Positions 18,893-28,240 of a stretch of DNA of 64,000 nucleotides are shown here, in pieces; positions within the stretch are counted from its first letter, which is position 1; every line of letters starts with the position of its first letter. Below the pieces are notes generated by a model. The model was not told the origin of the DNA. It saw only the letters and a list, made by a program, of their open reading frames with translations, and did not search any database. Origin of the DNA: Leclercia pneumoniae (GTDB lineage Bacteria > Pseudomonadota > Gammaproteobacteria > Enterobacterales > Enterobacteriaceae); NCBI RefSeq assembly GCF_017348915.1, contig NZ_CP071383.1:2914001-2978000 (forward strand). The letters are read 5' to 3'. The position numbers and the translations under genes are program-made.

Positions 18893-20137
18893 ATGTCTAA
18901 AATCCTGACCTCTCACCAGCCCGATGAGGGCCGTGTAGCGCATATCCTGCGCTCGCCGAATCTCTTTGTCCGCGAAATTCTGGCGGGTGTTATCACCGCC
19001 CTGGCGCTGATCCCGGAAGTGATCTCCTTCTCTGTGGTGGCTGGCGTCGACCCGAAAGTTAGCCTCTTTGCCTCAGTGGTACTCTGCCTGGGGCTCTCTG
19101 TGTTGGGCGGTCGCCCGGCGATGGTCACCGCGGCAGCCGGTTCGGTGGCGCTGGTGATTGGTCCGATGGTGGCGCAGCATGGCGTGCAGTACATCCTGCC
19201 AGCGGTACTGCTCGCCGGGTTAATTCAGATCCTCTTCGGCGCGCTGGGGATGGCACGATTGATGCGTTTTATTCCCCAGTCGGTGATGACCGGGTTTGTT
19301 AACGCCCTTGGGATATTGATCTTCTTCGCGCAGGTTCCCCACTTCTGGAGCAAAAGCCCGCTGATTGTCGGTCTGTTTGTACTGACGATACTGATTGTGC
19401 TCTGGGTGCCACGCTACATTAAGAGCGTCCCCTCCCCGCTGATTGCCATTGTGCTGCTGACCCTGTTTACCGTCACCAGCGGACAGATCCTGCCGACCGT
19501 GGGCGACGAGGGTTCCATGGGTGGCGGACTGCCAGGGCTGACCGAACTGCTGGTGCCCTTAAACCTGAACACCCTCAGCATTATCTGGCCTTGTGCGCTC
19601 AGTATCGCCTTTGTCGGACTGATGGAGTCGTTACTGACGGCAAAACTGGTGGATGAGCTGACGGCAACCCCCTCCAGCAAGCGCCGGGAAAGCATTGGGC
19701 TCGGCGTCACCAATATCCTGGCTGGTTTTTTTGGTGGGATTGCCGGTTGCGCGATGATCGGGCAAACCATCGTCAACGTCGAGATGGGCAAAGGCCGCAG
19801 TCGCGTATCCACCTTCGCTGCCGGTCTGGTGCTCCTGCTCCTGGTGACCGCGCTGAGCGAAGTGATGGCCAAAATCCCGATGGCGGTGCTGGCGGGGATC
19901 ATGGCCATCGTCGCGGTGAAAACCTTCAGCTGGCATAGCATCCAGCCTGGTACGGTGAAAGGTGCGCCGGTGGCTGAAACGCTGGTGATGCTGGTGACCG
20001 TTGCGGCGACCGTTTCAACCGGTAACCTGGCCATTGGCGTGGTAGGCGGGATTATCGCCATGGCGATCATCCCGGCCCGTCTTAAGCGCAAGCAGGCCGC
20101 TACAGCAGAAACAGCGTCGCAAGCCCAAGAAAAATAA
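18893..20137 (+). CDS. SulP family inorganic anion transporter without STAS domain
   Basis: About 414 residues from the ATG at 18893, chosen because it precedes SulP-type residues closely; the frame is open to 18776, and the ribosome site is weak (GAAG), so the start is uncertain. The opening core FVREILAGVITALALIPEVI is the SulP signature. Ten or more hydrophobic segments follow, including VMTGFVNALGILIFFAQVPH and FGGIAGCAMIGQTIVN. The usual C-terminal cytoplasmic STAS domain is missing: the protein ends about 15 residues after the last helix. The substrate may be sulfate, bicarbonate or another anion and cannot be read from sequence. Its last 38 bases overlap the end of the convergent mgtE gene. 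It is absent from this position in E. coli. Confidence 0.85.
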   Translation: MSKILTSHQPDEGRVAHILRSPNLFVREILAGVITALALIPEVISFSVVAGVDPKVSLFASVVLCLGLSVLGGRPAMVTAAAGSVALVIGPMVAQHGVQYILPAVLLAGLIQILFGALGMARLMRFIPQSVMTGFVNALGILIFFAQVPHFWSKSPLIVGLFVLTILIVLWVPRYIKSVPSPLIAIVLLTLFTVTSGQILPTVGDEGSMGGGLPGLTELLVPLNLNTLSIIWPCALSIAFVGLMESLLTAKLVDELTATPSSKRRESIGLGVTNILAGFFGGIAGCAMIGQTIVNVEMGKGRSRVSTFAAGLVLLLLVTALSEVMAKIPMAVLAGIMAIVAVKTFSWHSIQPGTVKGAPVAETLVMLVTVAATVSTGNLAIGVVGGIIAMAIIPARLKRKQAATAETASQAQEK

Positions 20138-21536
20138 AGAAGCCCCCGGTATCGGTGATGGCGGTGATCATCACGCTCGACCCCACTGCGGGGTCGCGCC
20201 CGAGACGATTCATGGTCATCGGGATAATCACCCCCATCAGCGCCGCCACCAGCAGGTTAAGCACCATTGCCAGGGTCATGACCGCGCCCAGAGCCATATC
20301 ATCGTACAACCACCAGGTCACTCCGCCCATAATCCCGCCCCACACCAGACCGTTGATAAGCGCCACGCCCAGTTCGCGGAAAATTAAGAAGGTGAAGTTG
20401 CCGGGCTGGATGTTCTGCAACGCCAGCGCACGGACAATCATGGTAATGGTCTGGTTACCGGTATTGCCGCCAATCCCCGCGACAATCGGCATCAGCGAGG
20501 CCAGGGCAACCAGCTGCGAGATGGTATGTTCAAAACCATCAATCACCCGCGAGGCGATAAAGGCAGTGCAAAGGTTGATGGCAAGCCACGCCCAGCGGGT
20601 TTTTACCGCTTTACTGACCGGCGCATAGACATCCTCTTCCGCGCTCAAGCCCCCCATGGCGCGCATATCGTTATCGGTCTCTTCATAGACCACATCAACG
20701 ATTTCATCGATGGTCACACGTCCCATCAATTTGCCCGTCGAGTCCACGACGGCGGCGCTGAGCAGGTTGTCACGTTCGAAGGTGCGCGCCGCTTTTTCCG
20801 CGTCATCTTCCGGCATGAAGATCACCGGATCGGGCTCCATCACTTCACTCACTCGCCGCTTCGCGCCGTGCAGCAGAATGGTTTGCAGATCCAGCTCGCC
20901 CAGTAAGGTTTTATCCCGTGAGGTGACAAAGAGTTTGTCAGTGTTATTGGGCATTTTCCCCAGACGTCGCAGATAGCGCTGCACCGCGCCCAGAGTGACG
21001 TCCGGGCGCACGAGAATAACGCCAAACTCCATGATCGCGCCGACGCTGTTTTTCTCATAATGCATCACCTGGCGAACGCGGGCGCGTTCATCAGCCGGCA
21101 TCGAGGCCAGCAGGCGGCCCGTCAGATTACGCGGCAGATGCTGTACGAGGTAGATCTGCTCATCAATATCCAGGGTCCGGAGCGCGTCAAGGATAGCGTG
21201 ATCGCTCATCTCCTCGATCAAGTCGTCCCAGACGTTCTCTGAGGCTTCAAGCAGCACCTGGCCGCGCTCGTGATCTTCCACCAGCCGCCACAGAGCGAGA
21301 CGCTCTTCCCGGGGCAACGCTTCAAGGGTATCGGCAAGATCGGGCGGCGGCAGATGCGACACCAGTGCCCCTACCTCAGCAATATCGTCGGCTAAGGTGC
21401 CGACGTCATATTGCTCAGCCAGGGTCAGTTTACCCAGCAGCGTGGAGACCAGCGCTTTATCGGTGGTCATCAACCAGATCAGTCGCGCACGCTCTTCATC
21501 GCGCAGCCTTGCGCTGTTTTTGTTTTTTAACGGCAT
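20100..21536 (-). CDS. mgtE: MgtE-type magnesium transporter
   Basis: 478 residues with the full MgtE plan. An N-terminal superhelical domain (about 30-155; IAEVGALVSHLPPPDLADTL) is followed by a pair of CBS domains (about 160-290). A connecting helix leads to five transmembrane helices (about 310-478). Pore signatures SLMPIVAGIGGNTGNQTITM and RDPAVGSSVMITAITDTGGF are present, including the conserved aspartate that lines the ion path. The cytosolic N and CBS domains act as a Mg2+-responsive gate in this family. E. coli K-12 has no MgtE, so this is an addition to the E. coli plan. It overlaps the SulP gene tail to tail by 38 bases. Confidence 0.9.
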   Translation of the reverse strand: MPLKNKNSARLRDEERARLIWLMTTDKALVSTLLGKLTLAEQYDVGTLADDIAEVGALVSHLPPPDLADTLEALPREERLALWRLVEDHERGQVLLEASENVWDDLIEEMSDHAILDALRTLDIDEQIYLVQHLPRNLTGRLLASMPADERARVRQVMHYEKNSVGAIMEFGVILVRPDVTLGAVQRYLRRLGKMPNNTDKLFVTSRDKTLLGELDLQTILLHGAKRRVSEVMEPDPVIFMPEDDAEKAARTFERDNLLSAAVVDSTGKLMGRVTIDEIVDVVYEETDNDMRAMGGLSAEEDVYAPVSKAVKTRWAWLAINLCTAFIASRVIDGFEHTISQLVALASLMPIVAGIGGNTGNQTITMIVRALALQNIQPGNFTFLIFRELGVALINGLVWGGIMGGVTWWLYDDMALGAVMTLAMVLNLLVAALMGVIIPMTMNRLGRDPAVGSSVMITAITDTGGFFIFLGLATLFLL

Positions 21537-21640
21537 TGATCATAAATCCATGTAATGTGATGGCATTAAGAATAGCGGCAGGATATGTAAATAAGAATAA
21601 ACGACGGGCGGAGATGAACAAAAAAAGAGCATAAAGAGGG

Positions 21641-21668
21641 AAAATACCCGGCCATTGGGACGGCCGGG
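21641..21668 (-). terminator. Terminator of yojI
   Basis: CCCGGCC (21647-21653) and GGCCGGG (21662-21668), followed on the minus strand by TATTTT. It starts 9 bases after the yojI stop codon. Confidence 0.75.
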
Positions 21669-21676
21669 CAAAGAAG

Positions 21677-23320
21677 TCAGGCAGTACGGGCAACCGCATC
21701 CCTGGAGGCAGCATCGCGCTCGGCACCGGTCAGCTCGCTCAGCTGGCCATTACGCATCTCCAGCAACCGATCCGCATGAATAAAGTAGTGATCGTCATGG
21801 CTGATGGCAAAGATGGTTTTGCCCATCTGCTGCATCAGCGGTAGCAGCACCTGGTAGAAGTCGCGGCGGAAGTGGGGATCCTGATCTGCTGCCCACTCGT
21901 CGAGCAAAATGATGTCACGCTCTTCGGCCAGCGCCAGGAGTAGCGCCACGCGCTTCTTCTGCCCTTTCGACAGCTTCAGGTTGAGAATTTTGCCATTCTC
22001 CAGCTCAAGCTTATGTGACATTTGCAGATGGTCGAGCCACTTCGCGACCAGCGCCGAATCGGCCTGTTTGCCCTCTGGTCCCAGCAACTGGTCAAACAGC
22101 CAGACGTCGGTGAAGACCGCCGAGAAGAGCTTGCGGTAGTCTTCAGGCTGCTCAACGTTCATGGGTTTGCCGTCAAGGAGGATGTCGCCTGACTGAGGCT
22201 GGTAGAGGCCCGTTAACAGCATCGCCAGCGTTGATTTACCGCTACCGTTCCCGCCAATCAGAAACAGCAACTCACCGCGATGGATCGTTAAATTTACCGG
22301 CCCAATGGCGAAGGCGTTGTCCTGGTAGTGGAACGTGACATTGCGTAACTCCAGGGTCTGCCAGTTCGGGAAGGCCTGTGGACGCGGGAACGCAGGCTTG
22401 TAGGGCGCCAGCGCAAATTTGTTAAGCTTATTAAATGCCACCTGCGCGCTCAGCAGGGTCGGCAACGCACCCACGGCAGAGAGCATCGGCGTACGCAGGA
22501 ACAGCAGCGTCAACGAGTAGGTTGCCGCCACGTTGGTATCGGCCCAACCGAGGCTGTTCGCCATCCAGAACACCAGGCCGATAGCGCCCAGCATCATAAT
22601 GTTCGACCAGTTTACCGCGCTCAGATGAAAGGTATCGGCGCGAATAATATGGTGGCGATACTCGCGGGCATCCGGAACATAGAGATTATTGAAGATGTGT
22701 TCAGCGCGCTCGCGATTCAGGGTCAGCTCTTTGCGCCCTTCCAGCACGGTCTGATAATCGTTGTAGAGCTTATCTTCGGTTTCACGCAGCACGGCCATAT
22801 GTTTGTAGACCCGCGCCACCAGCACGAACCCGCCCCAGATGGTGATCACAATCCACAGTGCGGTGATGGCCAGCATTTTGGTAGACAAGAATGCGAGATA
22901 GGCTGCCGATCCGAAGGTCAGAATAATCCCCTGCACCAGCTCCGGCAGACGCACAAAGGCAATGGTGATGGCACGCACATCGCTGGTCAGCCCGGCCAGC
23001 AACGAAGCGCTGCCTAACTGCTCGATGCGCTCTACGTGGGTATCCAGAATACGCTTGATAAACTCGCTACGCAGGCGATAAACGAAGTGGTGGCCCAGCG
23101 TGGTCAGCGCCAGCTGTGAGCCCAGCGTTACCGCCATCAGCAACAGCAGCAAACCGAGAAATTCGGGTAGCACCGTCAGGGTGGTATCGACCGTTTCGAT
23201 TAAACGCAGATTGATAAAGGCGATGAGCCCTATTCCCAGCGCGGCGCTGAGCAGGCTTAGCGCCATCACCGCAATAAAAGGCCAGCGATATTGTCGCCAG
23301 ACCAGAAGAAGGAGTTCCAT
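21677..23320 (-). CDS. yojI: YojI, ABC exporter (microcin J25 / peptide efflux)
   Basis: 547 residues from the ATG at 23320, the E. coli length; a GGAAAG ribosome site lies 6 bases upstream. The earlier start of the frame (23338) has no site. Membrane domain at about 1-300 with six helices, then an ATPase domain. Walker A is GGNGSGKST, the signature is LSKGQKKR (a lysine variant also seen in E. coli YojI and SyrD-like exporters), and Walker B is [12 protein letters not shown]. In E. coli it pumps out the lasso peptide microcin J25 together with TolC. It lies downstream of the ada-alkB unit, separated by about 75 bases. Confidence 0.94.
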   Translation of the reverse strand: MELLLLVWRQYRWPFIAVMALSLLSAALGIGLIAFINLRLIETVDTTLTVLPEFLGLLLLLMAVTLGSQLALTTLGHHFVYRLRSEFIKRILDTHVERIEQLGSASLLAGLTSDVRAITIAFVRLPELVQGIILTFGSAAYLAFLSTKMLAITALWIVITIWGGFVLVARVYKHMAVLRETEDKLYNDYQTVLEGRKELTLNRERAEHIFNNLYVPDAREYRHHIIRADTFHLSAVNWSNIMMLGAIGLVFWMANSLGWADTNVAATYSLTLLFLRTPMLSAVGALPTLLSAQVAFNKLNKFALAPYKPAFPRPQAFPNWQTLELRNVTFHYQDNAFAIGPVNLTIHRGELLFLIGGNGSGKSTLAMLLTGLYQPQSGDILLDGKPMNVEQPEDYRKLFSAVFTDVWLFDQLLGPEGKQADSALVAKWLDHLQMSHKLELENGKILNLKLSKGQKKRVALLLALAEERDIILLDEWAADQDPHFRRDFYQVLLPLMQQMGKTIFAISHDDHYFIHADRLLEMRNGQLSELTGAERDAASRDAVARTA

Positions 23321-23396
23321 GCAGAGCTTTCCGGACAAGAAAAAACAGCCAGCAGTTTAAACTGCCCGCCGCTTACATCAAGAATAATTCTTATTT

Positions 23397-24047
23397 TTAT
23401 TCGCTCTTCGCTGCCTGGCGGAACGTAAGGTTGTAGCGATACTCGCCGGTCAGGGGATGTTCGCCTGGCTTGAGCGGTTGGATCCCGTGATAAAAGAGGC
23501 GCGATGCACCGCCCCACACCACCACATCACCATGCTCCAGCAGCAGGCGTTGTAGGGGATCATTACGTTTCATTCCGCCAAACTGGAAGACGGCCGGCAA
23601 TCCCAGCGAGACCGAAACAATCGGTGCCCGCAGGTCGGCTTCGTCTTTATCCTGATGCAGCGAGAGCTTTGCCCCTACGCCGTAGCGGTTGATCAGGCAG
23701 GCGTCGGGTTGAAAATCGGCGTAGCCTGCCGCGATAGCCGCCCGGTGGCAAAGCGTAGTAAAAGCGACAGGTAGCGGCGGCCAGCGATGACCGGTGAGCG
23801 GATCGTTGGGAGAGTATAGATAGCCGCGTTGGTCGGTCGTCCAGCCGAGCGGGCCGCAGTTGGTCATGGCCACTGACATGGTATACCCGCCCGGGGTCAC
23901 CATCTGGCGAAAGGGGGCATGCGTCGCCACGTCGGCAATCGCCGCCATCAGGGCGGAGTCAGAGGCGAGCGCAAAGCGGCGCAAGATCACGGCCCCCGGC
24001 GCCAGCGGCTCTTCCCAGGGTTCGGCATCGGCAAAAAGATCGAGCAT
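23397..24047 (-). CDS. alkB: AlkB, Fe(II)/2-oxoglutarate DNA dealkylase
   Basis: 216 residues, the E. coli length. Iron ligands H131, D133 (LSLHQDKDE) and H187 (LFYHGIQ) are all present. The 2-oxoglutarate-binding arginines are R204 and R210 in YRYNLTFRQ. The enzyme removes methyl groups from 1-methyladenine and 3-methylcytosine by oxidation. Its ATG overlaps the ada stop (TAATG), so the two are translationally coupled and co-induced in the adaptive response. Confidence 0.96.
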   Translation of the reverse strand: MLDLFADAEPWEEPLAPGAVILRRFALASDSALMAAIADVATHAPFRQMVTPGGYTMSVAMTNCGPLGWTTDQRGYLYSPNDPLTGHRWPPLPVAFTTLCHRAAIAAGYADFQPDACLINRYGVGAKLSLHQDKDEADLRAPIVSVSLGLPAVFQFGGMKRNDPLQRLLLEHGDVVVWGGASRLFYHGIQPLKPGEHPLTGEYRYNLTFRQAAKSE

Positions 24048-25117
24048 TACTCCTCCTCATTTCCGGCTTCACGGCGCAGAAGCGCCGCTTTTCGCGCTAT
24101 TCCCCAGCGGTACCCTGAAAGCCCACCGTCGTTTCGCACTACCCGGTGACACGGAATGATAATGGCGAGCCGGTTGGCCGCGCAGGCACGGGCCACTGCC
24201 CGCACCGCATTCGGTTTACCGAGGCGGGTAGCCACCTGCTGATAACTGACGGTTTCCCCAGCCGGAATAGTGCGTAATGCTTGCCAGACCTGCTGCTGGA
24301 AGGCGGTACCGCGAATATCCAGCGGCAGCGGCAGCGTCAGGCTCAGGGTATGGTTATCAATGCTGGCGATAACCTGCTGCACGCGTGCGGCAAATCCGGT
24401 ATCTGCCTGCTCGTGGCGGGCGTGCGGGAACAACGTCTGCAGTTCGTTCAGCAACGCCGCGTCCTCATCTCCGGGCAGTATGGCACAGATCCCGCGCTCG
24501 CTCTCCGCGACCAGACAGCGGCCCAGCGCGCAGTCGCTGAGCGCGTAACGGACGGTTGTCTTATCGCCGCCCCGGCGAAACTGCTTCGCGGTCATGCCAA
24601 GCGCGGCGTCTGCGTTACGGTAGTAGCTGCTGCTGTCCGGAAAACCGGCCGCCAGCAACGAATCGGTAATCTTTTCGCCCTGCGCTAACCGGCTACGGAG
24701 ACGCGCCGCGCGGGCGGCCTGCTGCCAGGCTTTGGGCGTCATCCCGGTGGCGGATTTGAACAGACGGTGCAGATGATAAGGGCTTACCGCCACCTGCTGC
24801 GCCAGTGCATCCAGCGTGAGGGACTCTTCCTGCTCCAGCAGGCGGCAGGCTTTCTCGATAAGCAATACACGCCGCGCCTGCGGATCATGTTCATCGGGGC
24901 GACAACGTTTACAGGGACGAAAGCCGGCCTGAAGGGCGGTATCAGCATCGTCAAAGAAACGGACATTCTGGCGTAAGGCGTGGCGCGCCCGACACGACGG
25001 GCGGCAAAAGATACCGGTGGTTTGCACGGCAAAGACGAACTGGCCGTCAGCGGCGGTGTCGCGAGACAACACCGCCTGCCAGCGTGGGTCATCATTAATC
25101 AGGGTCGTTTTGTTCAT
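24047..25117 (-). CDS. ada: Ada, methyl-DNA repair transferase and adaptive-response activator
   Basis: 356 residues from the second of two adjacent ATGs; AAGGAG is 6 bases before it and only 3 before the first. The N-terminal Zn domain has Cys38, Cys42, Cys69 and Cys72 (FCRPSC ... PCKRC); Cys38 takes methyl groups from phosphotriesters. An AraC-type helix-turn-helix follows (about 80-180, with VSPYHLHRLFKSATGMTP). The C-terminal methyltransferase has the IIPCHRVVR active site for O6-methylguanine and O4-methylthymine. The self-methylated protein activates ada-alkB. I could not find a convincing Ada box in the short upstream region. Confidence 0.96.
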   Translation of the reverse strand: MNKTTLINDDPRWQAVLSRDTAADGQFVFAVQTTGIFCRPSCRARHALRQNVRFFDDADTALQAGFRPCKRCRPDEHDPQARRVLLIEKACRLLEQEESLTLDALAQQVAVSPYHLHRLFKSATGMTPKAWQQAARAARLRSRLAQGEKITDSLLAAGFPDSSSYYRNADAALGMTAKQFRRGGDKTTVRYALSDCALGRCLVAESERGICAILPGDEDAALLNELQTLFPHARHEQADTGFAARVQQVIASIDNHTLSLTLPLPLDIRGTAFQQQVWQALRTIPAGETVSYQQVATRLGKPNAVRAVARACAANRLAIIIPCHRVVRNDGGLSGYRWGIARKAALLRREAGNEEE

Positions 25118-25189
25118 CATGCGCTCCTTCAGTAAGCATACTCCTACCCTGCCTGAGCGCCAGAGAACAAAAACCCGTAACCTTGCTTT

Positions 25190-26248
25190 TTAATTTTTTC
25201 CGTTAACCAGATAGCCGCTGAACTGCGGTGACATCCAGGTTTTGAACCCGTTACCTTCACGGGTGATCATATAGACCGCCAGCCCTTCCCGGCGCACAAC
25301 TTCCTTCGCTTTTTCCGTCCCCAGCACCATCAGACCTGTATCCCAGGCATCGGCCTCCAGCGCCGTGGGGGCTATCACCGTCACGGACACCAGATTATGG
25401 GTGATAGGTCGCCCGGTCTGAGGGTCGATCGCGTGGGAGATGCGCTTGCCGTCCAGCTCATAATAGTTACGATAGCTGCCCGCCGTACTAATGCCGTGGC
25501 CGTTGATGTCAACGATCGCCTGTACGGCATTCTGCTCATCGGTAGGTTTTTGGATCGCCACGCGCCACGGTTTATCGCTGGCATTCATCCCCCGGCTGAC
25601 CAGCGCGCCCCCTACCGACACCAGATAGCGGGGGATCCCCTCTTCGGCCATCAGCGCGGCCAGGTGATCGGCGGCATAGCCTTCGCCAACGGTAGAAAGA
25701 TCAACAAACAGGTCGGGGATATTCTTTTCCAGATACTGCTGACCGTACTGGTACAGCACCGACAGATGGTGCAGCCCGGTTTGTCCTCGCGCATCATCAA
25801 TTTGTTGCTGGGTGGGTGTTTTTACGGGCTGTTTGTCGGGACCAAATCCCCACAGGTTGACCAGCGGCCCTACGGTGATATCCATCGCCCCCTGGGTTTT
25901 GTAGCCCACGCGCAGGGATTCGGTCACGATATCTGCCATCGCCTCGCTAACGGGCCACGGAGAGGTGCTTTTTGAGTGATTAAAGCGCATCAGCGCGGAG
26001 TCGTTTTTCCAGGTAGAAAGGAGCTGATCGTCGGCATCCAGCTGCGTCTGGATCTTACCGCGTAGTGCTTCAGCCCTGGCTTTATCAACGTTGATAACGC
26101 TAACGCGCCAGAAGGTGCCCATGGTTTTACCTTCTAACACCGTTGCCACTGCGGCATTTTCACTTTTTTCCGGCGTTTTTGGGGCATCGCACGCTGTTAA
26201 CATAAAGAGTGCCGACAAGACGCCGACACGAAGAAAAGTCATATCCAT
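25190..26248 (-). CDS. apbE: ApbE, periplasmic FAD:protein FMN transferase lipoprotein
   Basis: 352 residues (E. coli 351). The signal peptide ends in an LTAC lipobox with the lipidated cysteine at about residue 20. The flavin transferase core has GKTMGTFWRV, MDITVGPLVNLWGFGP, GGALVSRG and HAIDPQTGRPI, plus the metal-binding ALEADAWDTGLMVLG near the C-terminus. It attaches FMN covalently to threonines of respiratory subunits such as RnfG/RnfD and NqrBC. It lies between ada and ompC as in E. coli, on the same strand as ompC. Confidence 0.95.
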   Translation of the reverse strand: MDMTFLRVGVLSALFMLTACDAPKTPEKSENAAVATVLEGKTMGTFWRVSVINVDKARAEALRGKIQTQLDADDQLLSTWKNDSALMRFNHSKSTSPWPVSEAMADIVTESLRVGYKTQGAMDITVGPLVNLWGFGPDKQPVKTPTQQQIDDARGQTGLHHLSVLYQYGQQYLEKNIPDLFVDLSTVGEGYAADHLAALMAEEGIPRYLVSVGGALVSRGMNASDKPWRVAIQKPTDEQNAVQAIVDINGHGISTAGSYRNYYELDGKRISHAIDPQTGRPITHNLVSVTVIAPTALEADAWDTGLMVLGTEKAKEVVRREGLAVYMITREGNGFKTWMSPQFSGYLVNGKN

Positions 26249-26323
26249 TATTTATTATCCTCTGGCCTGAGCCCGGCAAGAGTACACCAAAAACAGGGAT
26301 TTGTAAGAGCCGATTACAGGAAC

Positions 26324-26347
26324 AAAAAAGGGGCCATCAGGCCCCTT
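26324..26347 (-). terminator. Terminator of ompC
   Basis: AAGGGGCC-type stem: GGGGCC (26330-26335) - ATCA - GGCCCC (26340-26345), flanked by A and T runs. On the minus strand it follows the ompC stop by about 20 bases. Confidence 0.88.
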
Positions 26348-26366
26348 ATCTGACACGCTATGCGTC

Positions 26367-27497
26367 TTAGAACTGGTAAACCAGACCCAGCGCGACGATG
26401 TCGTCAGTGCTGATGCCAGCCTGTTCGGTGAATTCGTTTTTATCCAGCAGGTTGATTTTGTAATCAACGTAGGTGGACATGTTTTTGTTGAAGTAGTAAG
26501 TCGCGCCAACATCAACATACTTCAGCAAATCCTGATCGCCGAAGTTGGTGGTGTTGTTACGGATGTCTTTCCCTTTAGACTGCAGGTACGCCACGGACGG
26601 ACGCAGACCGAAGTCGAACTGGTACTGTGCGACCACTTCGAAGTTCTGCGCTTTATCAGCGAAACCGTAGGCATCGGTGATGCTGCTGCCGTTAGAAGAA
26701 CCAAAACGGGTCGCGTTATAGGTCTGGGAGTATTGCGCTGCCAGGTAAACATTGTTCGCGTCATATTTCAGGCCGCCGCTGTATACGTTAGCGCGATCGC
26801 CGTCGCCGTAGACATCTGCTGCGTTCTGGTCAGCGGTACGTTTAGAGGAGGCCAGAGCGGCACCCGCACTGAAACCTTCGCCCAGATCGTAAGTCAGAGA
26901 CGCGCCATAGCCATCACCGTTCTGTTTCAGCAGGCTACGACCGCCGGCAGAGTCATTCTCGCCGCTTACGTTGTCGTTCGCGCCCTGGTACTGCAGCGCG
27001 AAGTTCAGGCCTTCAACCAGACCGAAGAAGTCCTGGTTACGGTAGGTCGCAACACCATTAGCACGGGATTGCATGAAGTTATCAGCACCGTAGGTGTCGC
27101 CGCCGAATTCTGGCAGAACGTCAGTCCAGGAGGTGACGTCGTAGATAATGCCGTAGTTACGACCGTAATCGAAAGAGCCTGCGTCGCCGAATTTCAGACC
27201 TGCAAATGCCACACGGGTCCAGGACTGGTTATCGCTTTCAGAGGTGTTGCCCTGAATCTGGTATTCCCACTGGCCGTACCCGGTCAGCTGGTCATTAACC
27301 TGCGTTTCGCCTTTAAAGCCGATACGCATATAGGTCTGATCGCCATCGCTACCGTCGTCATCAGAGAAATAGTGCAGGCCATCAACTTTGCCGAAGAGAT
27401 CCAATTTGTTGCCGTCTTTGTTATAAATTTCAGCCGCATTCGCTGCGCCCGCTACCAGCAGTGCTGGTACCAGGAGGGAAAGTACTTTAACTTTCAT
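26367..27497 (-). CDS. ompC: Outer-membrane porin OmpC
   Basis: 376 residues. Signal peptide [21 protein letters not shown], mature start [19 protein letters not shown], and a terminal phenylalanine (LVYQF) required for Bam recognition. This is a 16-strand trimeric porin; the PEFGGDT constriction loop L3 is present ([18 protein letters not shown]). The frame extends 13 codons upstream but the ATG at 27497 follows the conserved leader. Divergent micF and the OmpR boxes show this is OmpC rather than OmpF or PhoE. Expression is expected to rise at high osmolarity through OmpR and fall through MicC. Confidence 0.95.
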   Translation of the reverse strand: MKVKVLSLLVPALLVAGAANAAEIYNKDGNKLDLFGKVDGLHYFSDDDGSDGDQTYMRIGFKGETQVNDQLTGYGQWEYQIQGNTSESDNQSWTRVAFAGLKFGDAGSFDYGRNYGIIYDVTSWTDVLPEFGGDTYGADNFMQSRANGVATYRNQDFFGLVEGLNFALQYQGANDNVSGENDSAGGRSLLKQNGDGYGASLTYDLGEGFSAGAALASSKRTADQNAADVYGDGDRANVYSGGLKYDANNVYLAAQYSQTYNATRFGSSNGSSITDAYGFADKAQNFEVVAQYQFDFGLRPSVAYLQSKGKDIRNNTTNFGDQDLLKYVDVGATYYFNKNMSTYVDYKINLLDKNEFTEQAGISTDDIVALGLVYQF

Positions 27498-27510
27498 TTT
27501 TATACCCTCT

Positions 27511-27525
27511 GTTATATGCCTTATT
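27511..27525 (-). promoter_or_regulatory. MicC sRNA target site in the ompC leader
   Basis: On the minus strand the leader reads AATAAGGCATATAAC just before the AGAGGG ribosome site. GGCATATAAC is complementary to the 5' end of E. coli MicC as I remember it. MicC itself is not in this window. Confidence 0.6.
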
Positions 27526-27608
27526 TTTATTACCACTGCTTACTGATTAACCCTCTTAACCAGTCGGCAACTTCATTCTCCGCAAAAATACAGAATAATC
27601 CAACGGGA

Positions 27609-27668
27609 ATATGATACGAAAACTTTGAAGATGTTTCACTTTTCAATCAGGATGTTTCATTTTGTAAA
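27609..27668 (-). promoter_or_regulatory. ompC promoter with three OmpR boxes
   Basis: On the minus strand, from distal to proximal: TTTACAAAATGAAACATC (27651-27668), AAAGTGAAACATCTT (about 27628-27642) and GTTTTCGTATCATATT (about 27609-27624), spaced by roughly two helical turns. This matches the C1-C2-C3 array of E. coli ompC. The promoter -10 overlaps the last box. Confidence 0.8.
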
Positions 27669-27772
27669 AACCAGGGAACTTTCTGACAGCACAAATAGTT
27701 AAAAAACAAACACGCCATACAGCACATTCAAATAAAAACTATAAATATCAATGATATAGTCAATACTGCGTT

Positions 27773-27791
27773 ATAGCACTGATTGACAAAA
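27773..27791 (+). promoter_or_regulatory. marbox of the micF promoter
   Basis: ATAGCACTGATTGACAAAA fits the MarA/SoxS/Rob consensus AYnGCACnnWnnRYYAAAY with two mismatches. A TAAAAT -10 (27811-27816) lies 20 bases downstream, 8 bases before the micF start. This predicts micF induction by superoxide and antibiotic stress, as in E. coli. Confidence 0.75.
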
Positions 27792-27823
27792 CAATTTCTT
27801 ATCTCCCGTCTAAAATAACTCTC

Positions 27824-27917
27824 GCTATCATCATTAACTTTATTTATTACCGTCATTCAGTTTTGAATGTCTGTTTATCCCAAATTGAGCCGAATGCCCT
27901 GCATTCGGTTTTTTTTT
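27824..27917 (+). ncRNA. micF: MicF small antisense RNA
   Basis: 94 bases, divergent from ompC. The first 33 or so bases, starting GCTATCATCATTAAC, are the same as in E. coli MicF as I remember it; this is the seed that pairs with the ompF ribosome site and other targets. The 3' half differs but keeps a perfect terminator stem CCGAATGC - CCT - GCATTCGG followed by nine T. It binds Hfq and lowers OmpF synthesis when OmpC rises. Confidence 0.93.
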
Positions 27918-28240
27918 ACACTTCTCTACACAAATAGTCATTATTTGTGCTACCGCCCTGAAACTATAACGACTATTAATTAATTGCCGTTGTGCTGAAA
28001 ATTAGACAGCAAAAATGAACGGCAAATATAATTGTTTGTTTGATTGTGCTATTTTCTTTAATTATCGCTAATAATTTGTACAATACATTTCATGGTGTAC
28101 AAATTTTCGCCAGAGGAACGGACGGGCTTTTCTGACGTAAAAAGTCAGCTCATCAGGTAGCGTGACGCTGGAAATTCGATTATTACCCTTTATACTGCCC
28201 TTTCCGCCTGCAGCGCAGCCATAACGGGTTAAACATAGCA
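27918..28240 (+). promoter_or_regulatory. A+T-rich rcsD upstream region with two inverted repeats
   Basis: No gene. Two inverted repeats stand out: CACAAATA - GTCAT - TATTTGTG (27929-27949), and AATTTGTACA (28073-28082) with TGTACAAATT (28096-28105), ten-base perfect arms 13 bases apart. The low G+C and this symmetry suggest regulator or H-NS-type binding. No protein is identified. Confidence 0.45.

Noticed and set aside
25118..25189. Ada box upstream of ada
   Set aside because: I looked for the AAT and GCAA elements of the E. coli site and found no convincing match in this short region.
27498..28240. A protein-coding gene between ompC and rcsD
   Set aside because: Only short frames without start signals; the space is taken up by OmpR boxes, micF and the rcsD control region.
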